Shown here piece after piece: positions 25,325 to 33,966 of a stretch of DNA of 64,000 bases. The notes below the pieces were generated by a model. That model was not told the origin of the DNA. It did not search any database and worked only from the letters and a program-made list of their open reading frames with translations. How positions within the stretch are numbered: position 1 is the first letter of the stretch; every line of letters begins with the position of its first letter. The stretch is from Clostridia bacterium (GTDB taxonomy: Bacteria > Bacillota > Clostridia > Oscillospirales > CAG-272). The stretch covers positions 85,300 to 149,299 of the forward strand of contig JAFUQQ010000034.1 of the NCBI GenBank assembly GCA_017472285.1, given 5' to 3'. A program made the position numbers and the translations under genes.

Positions 25325-26332
25325 TTATATTGGAAGAATTTCAATACTTTTTCCCGTATCCTGAGATTCCCTCGCGGCAAGCGCGATCCGCGTTGCAAAG
25401 AAAGCATCTTCTGCAGAAACACGGCACTTCCCTTTTCCCTGTATCTCCAGAACAAATTCTTCAAAAAGCTCCGTTTCCGTTTCGACAAGCGGAAGCTCTC
25501 GTTCTCCCTCGCCGTCGATCACAAATACTTTTCTAAAACGAACCTCAAGAATCCCCTTTGAACCGACAAGGCGAAGTCTGTCATCATCATGTGTCGGTGC
25601 TTTCGCAGGACGCATCACATCCGCCGAAACAGATGCCATCTTTCCTTTTTCGCACCCAAAAACCGAAAGTGTACTTGCCTCCATCGTACCGTTGCCCGCA
25701 TTGCAAGCCGTATTGCCGTAAGCAGTCACTGTCACGGGACGCAACCCTCCGATACGTGTGATCCATTCAATCGCATGGATCGCAACCCATGGAATCGTAC
25801 CGCCGTATTTTTCTCTGTCGGAATAGAACTTCTCACGGTTGCCCATGCGATAAGATTTCTGTCCGTTGGCAAGCATGACTTCACCGATACCGCCCTCTTT
25901 CACAAAACGGTAAGCCGTTTCAAAATGCGGCAGATAATCGATTCCGAACATTCCGCAGAAGCAAATGCTCGGGTCTTTCTTTTTTGCTTCCTTATATATA
26001 TACACAAGGTGTTCCAGCTTGTCCATCTCCGTTGCAACTGGTTTTTCGCAAAACACACTGCATCCCCTTGAAAGTGCCATTTCCGCATACTGCGAATTTT
26101 TATACATGACCGTATTCACGATCACGATATCGGGCTTTTCTTCATGCAGCATCGTTTCCACATCTTCATAAACACGCGGAGCAAAACCAAACCGCTCCAA
26201 ATTTCTCGCCGCGCGCGCCGCGCCGTCTTCCGCATCGGGATAGCAGATCGCCGCAAAATCCATACCGTATTTTTTTATCGTCCCGAGCGCATAAGCATAA
26301 TGCCCCGCCGCCCCAATCTGTACAACTTTCAT
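25325..26332 (-). CDS. Gfo/Idh/MocA-family NAD(P)-dependent oxidoreductase
   Basis: The 335-residue protein has an N-terminal Rossmann fold (VQIGAAGHYAYALG), the family EKP motif in SVFCEKPVATEMDK near 94, and a C-terminal beta-sheet domain with a histidine in PWVAIHAIEWI near 178 at the usual catalytic site. Members oxidise or reduce sugars, inositols and related polyols; the substrate is not predictable. It lies upstream of rnhA with a 24-base gap, and downstream of a long repeat-containing gap. Confidence 0.85.
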   Translation of the reverse strand: MKVVQIGAAGHYAYALGTIKKYGMDFAAICYPDAEDGAARAARNLERFGFAPRVYEDVETMLHEEKPDIVIVNTVMYKNSQYAEMALSRGCSVFCEKPVATEMDKLEHLVYIYKEAKKKDPSICFCGMFGIDYLPHFETAYRFVKEGGIGEVMLANGQKSYRMGNREKFYSDREKYGGTIPWVAIHAIEWITRIGGLRPVTVTAYGNTACNAGNGTMEASTLSVFGCEKGKMASVSADVMRPAKAPTHDDDRLRLVGSKGILEVRFRKVFVIDGEGERELPLVETETELFEEFVLEIQGKGKCRVSAEDAFFATRIALAARESQDTGKSIEILPI

Positions 26333-26337
26333 CTTTT

Positions 26338-26520
26338 CCTTTCCGCTTTTTCTTTACGTAAAGAAAAAGCTTGGCAAAAAGAAACGCTCTGTGGTTTCTC
26401 TGTCTTTATTTTGTTCGGATTTTTTTATTTCGTAGGGTAATGGTTCCCTTACCGTTTTCTTTAGTAAAAAGAGAAGCTTGGCAAAAGAAACGGCAGGCAG
26501 TGCCTGCACCCCTATGCCGC
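26338..26520. repeat. Dispersed modular repeat (two partial copies)
   Basis: The first copy holds TTTTTCTTTACGTAAAGAAAAA, CTTGGCAAA and GAAACGCTCTGTGGT (about 26347-26396). The second holds AAGCTTGGCAAAAGAAACGG and then GGCAGGCAGTGCCTGCA (about 26470-26510), ending in TGCCGCCTCTG. The same modules are found at 4.2, 28.0 and 33.6-33.8 kb. Confidence 0.8.
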
Positions 26521-26576
26521 CTCTGTTTTGATTTTAATTAAATTTTATGATTTGCAAGAGATGTTCTCAAACGCGC

Positions 26577-26679
26577 GTCATCCTCGAGGGAGCAAGTCGA
26601 CCGAAGGATCTCGCGGGGAAATAGCCTTTTCGACCAGATCCTTCGCTACTTTCATATCGAAAGTACGCTCAAGGATGAC
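26577..26679. repeat. Long imperfect palindrome, intergenic repeat
   Basis: GTCATCCT (26577-26584) pairs with AGGATGAC (26672-26679), and GAAGGATCT pairs with AGATCCTTC inside; a small hairpin ACACC-TTC-GGTGT follows. This palindrome type (GTCATCCT...AGGATGAC) is common between genes in many bacterial genomes. It would fold into a cruciform or a long RNA hairpin. With the modules at 26338-26520 it fills the 419-bp gap before rarA. Confidence 0.75.
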
Positions 26680-26751
26680 ACCTTCGGTGTCGGGCGAAAC
26701 GTTGTTTTTCTTAAATTCCCATCTATAAGCCCCCTCCCCGTGGAGAGAAGA

Positions 26752-28005
26752 TCATTTTTTAATTTTATCCCAATATGCTTTTGCCGCCTGTTCGGTCTTA
26801 TTATCACCGTATGTATAAAATTTCGCATTTTTCAGATCATCGGGCAAATATTGTTGCGGGATATAATGATTTGGATAAATGTGCGGATATTTATAATCCT
26901 GACCTTTTTGAGAGGAATTATCCCCATCAAAATGTACGTTTTGCAAACATCTCGGAAAGGTCGCACCTTTTCCGGCAGAAACCGCTTCCATTGCCGCATC
27001 GATCGCACTTTCCGCCGAATTGGATTTCGGAGAAGTCGCAAGCAAGATTGTGGCATTGGCAAGAGGGATACGTGCTTCGGGAAGTCCGAGTTCTCTTGCG
27101 CTTTCCACACAGGAACGCACGACCGAAACCGCAAGAGGATAAGCAAGTCCAATATCTTCACTCGCAGTCACTTGCAAACGTCGGCAAACGGAAATCAAAT
27201 CACCACCTGCAAGCAGTTTGGCAAGATAAAAAAGTGCCGCGTCGGGATCGGAACCGCGAATGGACTTCTGAAAAGCGGAAAGCAAATCGTAATGCCCGTC
27301 CCCATCTTTATCAAAACCGCTCATGCCCATGACCTCGGGAAGAAAAGTTCTCACCGTTTCTTCTGTGATCTCCTCATAAACGGAAGCGATATTTTCAAAA
27401 AGTCCCACAGCGCGTCTGGCATCACCCGCCGCTGCGGAAACGATCATGGAAAGCGCGTCTTCCGTCAGATGCACTTCCCTATTTGTTTCTTCTTTAAAAA
27501 TAGAAGTTGCTCTGCGGACGGCATGTTTCAAAGCCTGCGTACCGATCGGTTTAAATTCAAAAACGGCACAACGGGAAATGATCGCGGGATAAATATAAAA
27601 ATAAGGATTTTCCGTCGTGGAAGCGATCAGCGTGATTCTTCCGTTTTCGATATATTCGAGCAGCGATTGCTGTTGTTTTTTGTTGAAATACTGCATTTCA
27701 TCGAGATAAAGCAAAACGCCGTCCGCACCGAGCAAAGACGTACTTTCCGCAATAACAGCTTTTACGTCGGCAAGTCCCGCGCTCGTGGCATTGAGTTTAT
27801 GCAGTGTTTTTCCCGCTGCATTGGCAAGAATATTTGCCGCTGTCGTTTTGCCCGTCCCCGAAGGGCCGTAAAAGATCATATTGGGAATATGTTTTGCCGC
27901 CAGCATTTTGCTGAAGATACCATCTTTGCCGAAAAGTTTCGGATCACCGACCATATCTTCAAAAGAAAGCGGACGAATCCTGTCCGCAAGTGGTTGTTGC
28001 AGCAT
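26752..28005 (-). CDS. rarA: Replication-associated recombination protein A (MgsA/RarA)
   Basis: The 417-residue AAA+ ATPase acts at stalled replication forks. Motifs are Walker A YGPSGTGKTTAA near 47, Walker B LLYLDEMQYFNKKQQQ near 99, sensor 1 IASTTENPYF near 127 and arginine finger region AIISRCAVFEF near 143. The C-terminal part (DLLSAFQKSIRGSDPDAALFYLA) is the tetramerisation region typical of the family. The normal IDEIHRFNKAQQ is LDEMQYFNKKQQ here, a mild change. Gene order gives no further hint; it is flanked on both sides by dispersed repeats. Confidence 0.93.
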   Translation of the reverse strand: MLQQPLADRIRPLSFEDMVGDPKLFGKDGIFSKMLAAKHIPNMIFYGPSGTGKTTAANILANAAGKTLHKLNATSAGLADVKAVIAESTSLLGADGVLLYLDEMQYFNKKQQQSLLEYIENGRITLIASTTENPYFYIYPAIISRCAVFEFKPIGTQALKHAVRRATSIFKEETNREVHLTEDALSMIVSAAAGDARRAVGLFENIASVYEEITEETVRTFLPEVMGMSGFDKDGDGHYDLLSAFQKSIRGSDPDAALFYLAKLLAGGDLISVCRRLQVTASEDIGLAYPLAVSVVRSCVESARELGLPEARIPLANATILLATSPKSNSAESAIDAAMEAVSAGKGATFPRCLQNVHFDGDNSSQKGQDYKYPHIYPNHYIPQQYLPDDLKNAKFYTYGDNKTEQAAKAYWDKIKK

Positions 28006-28034
28006 AATAATCTTCCTTTCAAAAGAATACGTGT

Positions 28035-28095
28035 TCTCCGCCTTTCTTTACGAAAAGAAAGGCTTGGCTAAAGAAACGCTCTGTGGTTCCTCTAA
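28035..28095. repeat. Dispersed modular repeat copy between nth and rarA
   Basis: CCTTTCTTTACGAAAAGAAAGG is a stem of ten base pairs. It is followed by CTTGGCTAAAGAAACGCTCT and GTGGTTCC. Same family as at 4.2, 26.3 and 33.6 kb, here in the orientation of the 26.3-kb copy. Confidence 0.8.
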
Positions 28096-28208
28096 TTTTA
28101 TTTTGCACAGGTTTTTATTTTGTACTTCTTACACGCAGAAAAAAATTTGAACAAAATAAACTCTGAGTGCCACAGAGAAAAATTTTTGCGGAGGGGTGGC
28201 CGTACCCA

Positions 28209-28844
28209 TCAAAGAATACAGCCGAAATCTCTGAAAGGACAGTCAGCGCATTTTGGCTTTTTCGCATCACAAACTTCTCTGCCGAACATCACAAGACGAT
28301 GACAGAAATCGGATTGTTCTTCGGGAGGAATGAGCGAAACAAGAATTTTTTCCACTTTTTCGGGTGTTTTGCTGTCGCAAAGACCGAGTCTGTTTGAAAT
28401 ACGGATGCAATGTGTGTCGGCAACGATGGCGGGTTTGCCGTAGATATCGCCGAGAATGAGATTGGCGATCTTGCGGCCGACACCGGGGAGCGTCAGAAGG
28501 TCTTCCATCGTATCGGGAACTTTCCCGCCGAATTTTTCACAGATGATCGCAGAAAAATCCTTGATGTTTTGCGCTTTTACTTTATAAACCCCGCAAGAGA
28601 AAACGAGCTTTTCGATTTCCGCAACGGGTGCTTCCGCCATACTTTGCGCATCGGGAAAGCGGCGGAATAATTCTTCACAGACGATATTGACGCGTGCATC
28701 AGTACATTGTGCAGAAAGTCTGCCCATGACGAGAAGCCGCCAAGGATCACCGCCAAAATTCAGAGCGCAAACGGCATCGGGATAGCGTTCTTTCAAAGAT
28801 ACGACCACCTTTTCCGCGCGAATCTTTTTTTCTTCCGTTGTCAT
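28209..28844 (-). CDS. nth: Endonuclease III
   Basis: The start at 28844 follows AAGGA by 11 bases and gives 211 residues, the standard length; the frame extends 49 codons further. The enzyme removes oxidised pyrimidines and nicks the DNA. The helix-hairpin-helix holds the catalytic lysine (LPGVGRKIANLILG near 115) and the catalytic aspartate follows in VADTHCIRISNRLG near 137. The [4Fe-4S] cluster cysteines are C-x6-C-x2-C-x5-C in the C-terminal part (CDAKKPKCADCPFRDFGC). It overlaps the region just after maf, with 16 bases between the genes. Confidence 0.95.
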   Translation of the reverse strand: MTTEEKKIRAEKVVVSLKERYPDAVCALNFGGDPWRLLVMGRLSAQCTDARVNIVCEELFRRFPDAQSMAEAPVAEIEKLVFSCGVYKVKAQNIKDFSAIICEKFGGKVPDTMEDLLTLPGVGRKIANLILGDIYGKPAIVADTHCIRISNRLGLCDSKTPEKVEKILVSLIPPEEQSDFCHRLVMFGREVCDAKKPKCADCPFRDFGCIL

Positions 28845-28860
28845 GATTCCATCCATCCTT

Positions 28861-29493
28861 TTATTGATTATAATGCAAAATATCCATAGAATCGAGCGAA
28901 AATTCGTTTCGCAAAAGAGCAAGTAAAGTCGAAACGGGGAGTCCAACGACGTTATTGAACTCACCTTCGATACGTTCGACAAACGATGCACCTTTCATCT
29001 GGATTGCGTAAGAGCCCGCTTTTCCCATAGGTTCACCCGATTCCGCATAGGCTTTGATCTCCGCTTCGGAAAGCTCACGGAATTTCACGTCCGTTCGTGC
29101 GGCACGGCAAACGGTTTTACCTTTATAATAAACGGCAAGTCCCGAATAGACGGAATGCCATGAATCCGAAAGGATACCGAGCGTCAGGATTGCGTGTGCT
29201 TCATCAAGCGGTTTACCGATCAACATTCCCTCATAGACGACGACGGTATCGCAAGCGATAATTAAGGTCTGATCGGTTAAGTTATTTTCGTTTATAAGTT
29301 TTTCTTTAACGTCTTCACATTTTCGTTTGGCAATCTCGCAAACGGCGGCATCGGGTATCATGACACCCTCGAGCGTTTCATCCGTATCGGATGTGACGAT
29401 GCGAAAATCCATGCCGATGGATGTGAGGATTTCTTTTCTTCGGGGAGAAGACGATGCTAAAACGATATCAATTTTTTTCTTTTTCATCTTCAT
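28861..29493 (-). CDS. maf: Maf family nucleotide pyrophosphatase
   Basis: The 210-residue protein has the Maf signature VLASSSPRRKEIL near residue 10, followed by SDTDET near 35, the catalytic region IACDTVVVYEGMLIGKP near 73, and later GKAGSYAIQMKGASFVERIEG near 155. Members hydrolyse dTTP, UTP or modified nucleotides to monophosphates, preventing misincorporation, and have been linked to septum control. It follows apt by 4 bases. The ribosome binding site is weak (GAAAGA), consistent with translational coupling. Confidence 0.93.
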   Translation of the reverse strand: MKMKKKKIDIVLASSSPRRKEILTSIGMDFRIVTSDTDETLEGVMIPDAAVCEIAKRKCEDVKEKLINENNLTDQTLIIACDTVVVYEGMLIGKPLDEAHAILTLGILSDSWHSVYSGLAVYYKGKTVCRAARTDVKFRELSEAEIKAYAESGEPMGKAGSYAIQMKGASFVERIEGEFNNVVGLPVSTLLALLRNEFSLDSMDILHYNQ

Positions 29494-29497
29494 AGCA

Positions 29498-30091
29498 TCA
29501 AATATCTTTCAGATCAAGGATCGAAACGACGGGTACGGAAAATTCGGGCTTGGGCAGATCTGCCAGATTGACAAGAGTGACACCGGAATGGACAGTTGCC
29601 TCGGTTTGCATCTGAATGGTATCGATCATCGCTTTCATCGTACCGCCCACAGCGAGCAAATCATCGACGATCAGCACGTTATCATGAGAAGTAAGGACCC
29701 CCTTGGGCAGCTCCAACGTAGCGGAACCGTATTCCAGATCGTAAGAAGTTACAACCACTTCACAGGGAAGCTTGCCCGCTTTACGAAAAGGAATGAAGGG
29801 CACACCGAGAGCCCCTGCAACAAGCAAACCGAAACAGAAGCCTCTGGATTCGGGAGCGGCTACAGCGGTTACGGAATCGATAGGCTTGATTTTTTCGATC
29901 GCATCTCTGAACGCAGAAGCCATACCGTTCATCAGATATTGGTTGCGGAACACGGGAAATATATCGACAAAATTGATATTTTCCTTAGGAAAACCTGCGT
30001 AAACGTCCAGATTGTCCATCAGGATTTCAGTAAATTCGTTCGTGCGGTGAACGGGTGCGAATACTTCTCTCAAAGGTTTTAGTGTAGACAT
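29498..30091 (-). CDS. apt: Adenine phosphoribosyltransferase-like protein
   Basis: The 197-residue phosphoribosyltransferase has the PRPP loop VLIVDDLLAVGGTMKAM near 137 and the APT-type segments APESRGFCFG near 78 and PFRKAGKLP near 97. APT makes AMP from adenine and PRPP. Length is slightly above the usual 170-180. The active-site loop reads DDLLAVGGT, as in true APT. It heads a compact apt-maf-nth group with 4- and 16-base gaps; AAGGAG precedes the start. Confidence 0.9.
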   Translation of the reverse strand: MSTLKPLREVFAPVHRTNEFTEILMDNLDVYAGFPKENINFVDIFPVFRNQYLMNGMASAFRDAIEKIKPIDSVTAVAAPESRGFCFGLLVAGALGVPFIPFRKAGKLPCEVVVTSYDLEYGSATLELPKGVLTSHDNVLIVDDLLAVGGTMKAMIDTIQMQTEATVHSGVTLVNLADLPKPEFSVPVVSILDLKDI

Positions 30092-30112
30092 ATTTTTCTC
30101 CTTTTATCTGAA

Positions 30113-32170
30113 TCAAAGTCTTTTGAATTTTGTTTTTGCGGGTAATTTTTTCTCGATCTGTGTGATAATGGTATCGACCTTCTCGGGAGTTTCATCGGTG
30201 AAGATCGCGTGAGAAAAGAGATTCGGAAGCGGTTTATCCGCCATATAGGTGGGAACGCTGTTGAAGATCACGTTTCTGTGCGGATATTCACGCATCACGA
30301 TAAATTCCGCACCCGTGCGGTCGGTGAGTTTATTTACGGGGTGGGTATCGCAATAACGGCAAGACTCTCTGTCGTCTTTACCGGAGAAGCTGTCGCGTAT
30401 CATACATTTTTCCATCGTCATAAGCGGAAGTCTGCCGTAGATGATATATCCTTTCGGCATTGGTGTTGCAAGGCCCGCGGTCACAGAAACGCCGACTTCG
30501 GGAGAAACGATGACGGAGGAAAAATCCTTTTTGCCGTAGATGGCTGCGCTCGAGGAATTATAAAGGTTGAGCCTGAGGTCGCCGTGCTTTTCAAAACCGA
30601 TCTCATCCGCCATTTCCCCTTGCCAGAAGCCCGGAATCAGCGCGATCTTCGCACCGTTTTCATAAGCTTTCTTTGCCATTTCGCGCACCGTTTCCAGCTC
30701 ATGATCGAAGGCAACAGGCGGGAATGTGATACCAATATTGGAGTGCTTTTTCAGTTTTTCCGCGTGGGAAAGATATTCGGGCAAAGGGAGGAAGATGCGG
30801 TCAAAATAGAGAATAGCTTTCGGTGTGATCGATTTGAAATACGAAAAATACGCGCTTTTTTCATCCGAGGGAATAAAGCCCGATGCGCGCGGTAATTTGC
30901 CATCGAATTTCGGATACTGTTTGACATCGCCGATGAGTTTTTCCGTTAGATTTTCACAAAGGATGCGGCGGAGTGCATTGACGGCAGAGATGGGAATGTT
31001 GACTTCATCCGTTTCCACGGTGATATTTTCGGGATAAAAGGGAGTCGAACCGAGCTTTGAGAGATTTTCCGCAAGACGTTCTTTGGTCGTAGGTGTTTTT
31101 TCAGCTTTGGCACAGAGATCGCCAAAGACTTCAGCAGAAAAAGTTTCTTCTCCGCGCGTGACCGTACCAATGATATGCGCGGGCTTACCGACGGAAAATT
31201 CTGCGGAAACGGACATAGGCATACGGCGTGTCTGGAATTTTTCGGTCTTTTTGGCATCAAGGATAGTGGCTGTGGTCTGTTTATCGGAATCGGTACGGAT
31301 ACCGAGCATATCGCGCGAAATTCTCTCGTGATAATAACCGTCGGTAAAACCCGAACGGGAAAAAAGCTCGGCAAGACGGCGGACTTCATCAGGTGTCGCG
31401 CCGCGGTGTTCGTCAATGAGCTTGCGGTAAGTAGAGATCACACCGTATACGTATTCGGGGGCCTTCATGCGTCCCTCAATCTTGAAAGAAGCCACGCCCG
31501 CATCGATAAGTTTCGGCATATATTCCGCAAGACAAAGGTCTTTCAGTGAGAGCGCGTAAGGATTTTTCGTTTTATAGGGCAAACGGCAAGGTTGGGCACA
31601 TTCGCCTCGGTTACCGCTTCTTCCGCCGATAACGGAGCTCATCAGGCATTGTCCCGAATGACTGACGCAAAGCGCGCCGTGTACGAAAATTTCCGTTTCG
31701 ATGGGGGACTGTTTACAAAGCGTTTCGATATCGCGCAGAGGGAGTTCGCGCGGTGCGACCATACGTTCAAAGCCGATCCCGGCAAGTGCTTTTGCGGAAA
31801 GTGCGTTCTGTCCCGTGCATTGCGTGCTTGCGTGCAGAGCGATACCGGGGAAAATACGGATAAGTTCTTTGGCAAGACCGATATCCGCAACGATGAAGGC
31901 ATCCGCGCCGAAAGAAAGAAGCTGTTCGGTCAGGGCGATGGCGGGCACGAGTTCATTGCCATAAAGCTGGGTATTGAGCACGATATTGGTCTTGACACCG
32001 TACAAACGGCAATCCCGGACGGCATTTTTCAGTTCTTCTTCTGTGAAATTATTCGCGTTTTTTCTCGCGTTGAAGCTATGCGCGCCAAAATAAACGGCAT
32101 CCGCACCGGCACAAAGTGCAGCTTCGAGAGAAGCAGGCGAACCTGCGGGAGCAAGAAGTTCGGGTTTCAT
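30113..32170 (-). CDS. U32 family peptidase
   Basis: The start is taken at 32170, where the conserved domain begins (PELLAPAGSPASLEAAL); 38 further codons are open. The 685-residue protein has the U32 signature CVSHSGQCLMSS near 200, followed by GNRGECAQPCRLPY with its conserved cysteines. The C-terminal half holds more cysteines (CRYCDTHP near 615) and resembles the long U32 form. U32 proteins include collagenase-like peptidases and the RlhA/TrhP/UbiU group that modify RNA or ubiquinone with an Fe-S centre, so peptidase activity is uncertain. No clear ribosome binding site. Divergent from thiI. Confidence 0.88.
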   Translation of the reverse strand: MKPELLAPAGSPASLEAALCAGADAVYFGAHSFNARKNANNFTEEELKNAVRDCRLYGVKTNIVLNTQLYGNELVPAIALTEQLLSFGADAFIVADIGLAKELIRIFPGIALHASTQCTGQNALSAKALAGIGFERMVAPRELPLRDIETLCKQSPIETEIFVHGALCVSHSGQCLMSSVIGGRSGNRGECAQPCRLPYKTKNPYALSLKDLCLAEYMPKLIDAGVASFKIEGRMKAPEYVYGVISTYRKLIDEHRGATPDEVRRLAELFSRSGFTDGYYHERISRDMLGIRTDSDKQTTATILDAKKTEKFQTRRMPMSVSAEFSVGKPAHIIGTVTRGEETFSAEVFGDLCAKAEKTPTTKERLAENLSKLGSTPFYPENITVETDEVNIPISAVNALRRILCENLTEKLIGDVKQYPKFDGKLPRASGFIPSDEKSAYFSYFKSITPKAILYFDRIFLPLPEYLSHAEKLKKHSNIGITFPPVAFDHELETVREMAKKAYENGAKIALIPGFWQGEMADEIGFEKHGDLRLNLYNSSSAAIYGKKDFSSVIVSPEVGVSVTAGLATPMPKGYIIYGRLPLMTMEKCMIRDSFSGKDDRESCRYCDTHPVNKLTDRTGAEFIVMREYPHRNVIFNSVPTYMADKPLPNLFSHAIFTDETPEKVDTIITQIEKKLPAKTKFKRL

Positions 32171-32304
32171 ATTCGTTACAACAGAATCTCCGATGGGGAA
32201 AATTCTGCCTTTCTCATCAAAAATTTTGGCATAAAGGATTGAATTTATACGAAAGAAAGCGTATAATGAAATGAGACTTTCCATCGTAAGTCTTACAACT
32301 CTAT

Positions 32305-32333
32305 ATTATAATACAAATCCAGAATAATCGCAA
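32305..32333 (-). promoter_or_regulatory. Promoter of the U32 gene, in the divergent U32/thiI gap
   Basis: On the minus strand TTGCGA (32333-32328) and TATAAT (32310-32305) are 17 bases apart. TATAAT also occurs on the plus strand at 32307-32312 and could serve thiI, although the -35 (TCGTAA, 32284-32289) is poor. The two -10 boxes overlap almost completely. Confidence 0.5.
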
Positions 32334-32410
32334 GACATTTCCCGCAATTTCACAGGAAATGACTTCAGAAAAAACGTTTCCAAAAGAAAAAAAGAAAGGA
32401 TTCACATATA

Positions 32411-33589
32411 ATGAAAGAAATCATACTTTGTAAATACGGCGAGATCTCGCTCAAAGGCGCAAACCGTTCGTATTTTGAAAAAATGCTCCGTGATATCCTG
32501 AAGCGCAGAACCGCTCCCTACGGACATTTTAAAATCTATTCCATGCAAAGCACCGTATATATCGAACCGCTGGATGAAGAAGCGGATATCGACAGCGCAT
32601 ACCGTATCGCAAAAAATACTTTTGGTATTTCCGCGATCAACCGCGCGATCGAAACCGAAAAGAATATGGACGCAATTCTGAATACCGTCAGAACGCAGTT
32701 CATGCCTTATATTGAAAACGCGCGTACCTTCAAAGTCGAAGCGAAGCGTTCCGACAAGAAATTCCCGCTCACTTCTCCCGAAATTTCCGCAGAGGTCGGC
32801 GGCGTGATCCTTGAAGAAACCCACGGCAGAAAGCGCGTGGACGTACACAATCCCGAGGTCACCGTGCGCGTGGAAATCCGCGACTATGCAGCATACATTT
32901 GCGCAGGACAGGAACGTGCCATCGGCGGTATGCCTATCGGTTCCAACGGCAAAGGACTTCTTCTCCTTTCGGGAGGTATCGACAGCCCCGTTGCAGGTTT
33001 CATGATCGCAAAACGCGGTGTACGTCTGGATGCAATGCACTTTGAAAGCTTCCCTTACACGAGCGAACGCGCAAAAGAAAAGGTGCTCACTCTTGCGGAA
33101 AAGCTCACGGAATTTACAGGTGAAATCCATGTTCACGTGATTTCCGTGACACAGATTCAAGAAGTTCTCCGCGATAACTGTGAAGAAGACTATTTCACCT
33201 TGCTTCTCCGCCGTTTCATGATGCGTCTTGCGGAAAGAACCGCGAAAAAATACGAATGTGACGCACTCATTACAGGTGAAAGTCTGGGTCAGGTCGCAAG
33301 CCAGACCATGCAGGCACTCGGCGTTACCAACAGCGTTGTGGAATGTCCCGTATTCCGTCCTCTGATCGGTATGGATAAAGAGGAGATCATCCGTATCTCC
33401 CGTGAGATCGACACCTTTGAAACCTCCATTCTTCCCTACGAAGATTGCTGTACCGTCTTCACTCCCCGCCACCCCCGCACACGTCCCGAACTTTTCAAAG
33501 TGGAACGCGAAGAAGCCAAGGTTGACGTACAGGCGCTCGAAGACGAAGCCTTCGCAACACTCGAAACCATCGTCGTCGGCCGCAAATAA
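32411..33589 (+). CDS. thiI: tRNA 4-thiouridine synthetase ThiI, short form
   Basis: The 392-residue protein adenylates U8 of tRNA for sulphur insertion and may also supply sulphur to thiamine synthesis. An N-terminal ferredoxin-like and THUMP region (to about 165) is followed by the PP-loop LLLSGGIDSPVAGFM near 180 and ALITGESLGQVASQT near 288. It lacks the C-terminal rhodanese domain of the E. coli enzyme (482 residues), so sulphur must be passed by another protein, as in Bacillus. The conserved cysteine pair region EDCCTVFTPRHP lies near 345. Preceded by AAAGAAAGGA. Monocistronic, followed by repeats. Confidence 0.95.
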   Translation: MKEIILCKYGEISLKGANRSYFEKMLRDILKRRTAPYGHFKIYSMQSTVYIEPLDEEADIDSAYRIAKNTFGISAINRAIETEKNMDAILNTVRTQFMPYIENARTFKVEAKRSDKKFPLTSPEISAEVGGVILEETHGRKRVDVHNPEVTVRVEIRDYAAYICAGQERAIGGMPIGSNGKGLLLLSGGIDSPVAGFMIAKRGVRLDAMHFESFPYTSERAKEKVLTLAEKLTEFTGEIHVHVISVTQIQEVLRDNCEEDYFTLLLRRFMMRLAERTAKKYECDALITGESLGQVASQTMQALGVTNSVVECPVFRPLIGMDKEEIIRISREIDTFETSILPYEDCCTVFTPRHPRTRPELFKVEREEAKVDVQALEDEAFATLETIVVGRK

Positions 33590-33830
33590 CTTACTTTCTT
33601 CTTTACGAAAAGAAGAAAGTAAGCAAAGAAGAAACGCTCTGTGGTGCCTCCACCTTTATTCTGTACAAAAATAAGCAAAGAAGAAACGGCAGGGAGTTCC
33701 TGCATCCAATTGTGCCCTCTGACTTTATTCCGCAAAAAGTAAAACAATAAAAAACTTGACCAAAATAAAGCAAAAGGAACCACAGAGCGTTTCTTTCGCC
33801 AAGCCTTTCTTTCCGTAAAGAAAGGCGGAA
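33590..33830. repeat. Cluster of dispersed repeat modules after thiI
   Basis: Three blocks are seen. At about 33595-33640 ACTTTCTTCTTTACG with AAAAGAAGAAAGT is a stem, followed by GAAACGCTCTGTGGTGCC. At about 33673-33720 GCAAAGAAGAAACGGCAGG is followed by AGTTCCTGCA. At 33776-33830, inverted, ACCACAGAGCGTTTCTTTCG is followed by CCTTTCTTTCCGTAAAGAAAGG. The first and third face each other, so the whole block is an inverted pair that could fold. The rest of this 377-bp gap holds the minD-like gene's promoter. Confidence 0.8.
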
Positions 33831-33888
33831 AAACTTTCGTTATTTTTCACAAAGTTGTCATAATTCCATAAGGAATAAAAAAACACAG

Positions 33889-33917
33889 TTGACAAAATCA
33901 AGTGAAAATGGTAAAAT
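33889..33917 (+). promoter_or_regulatory. Promoter of the MinD-like ATPase gene
   Basis: TTGACA (33889-33894) and TAAAAT (33912-33917) are 17 bases apart. The start codon lies 50 bases downstream after AAAAGGAGGC. Confidence 0.75.
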
Positions 33918-33966
33918 TAATATGTTATGAAATCAATTCTGTAAAAGGAGGCAATCGGAGGAAACC

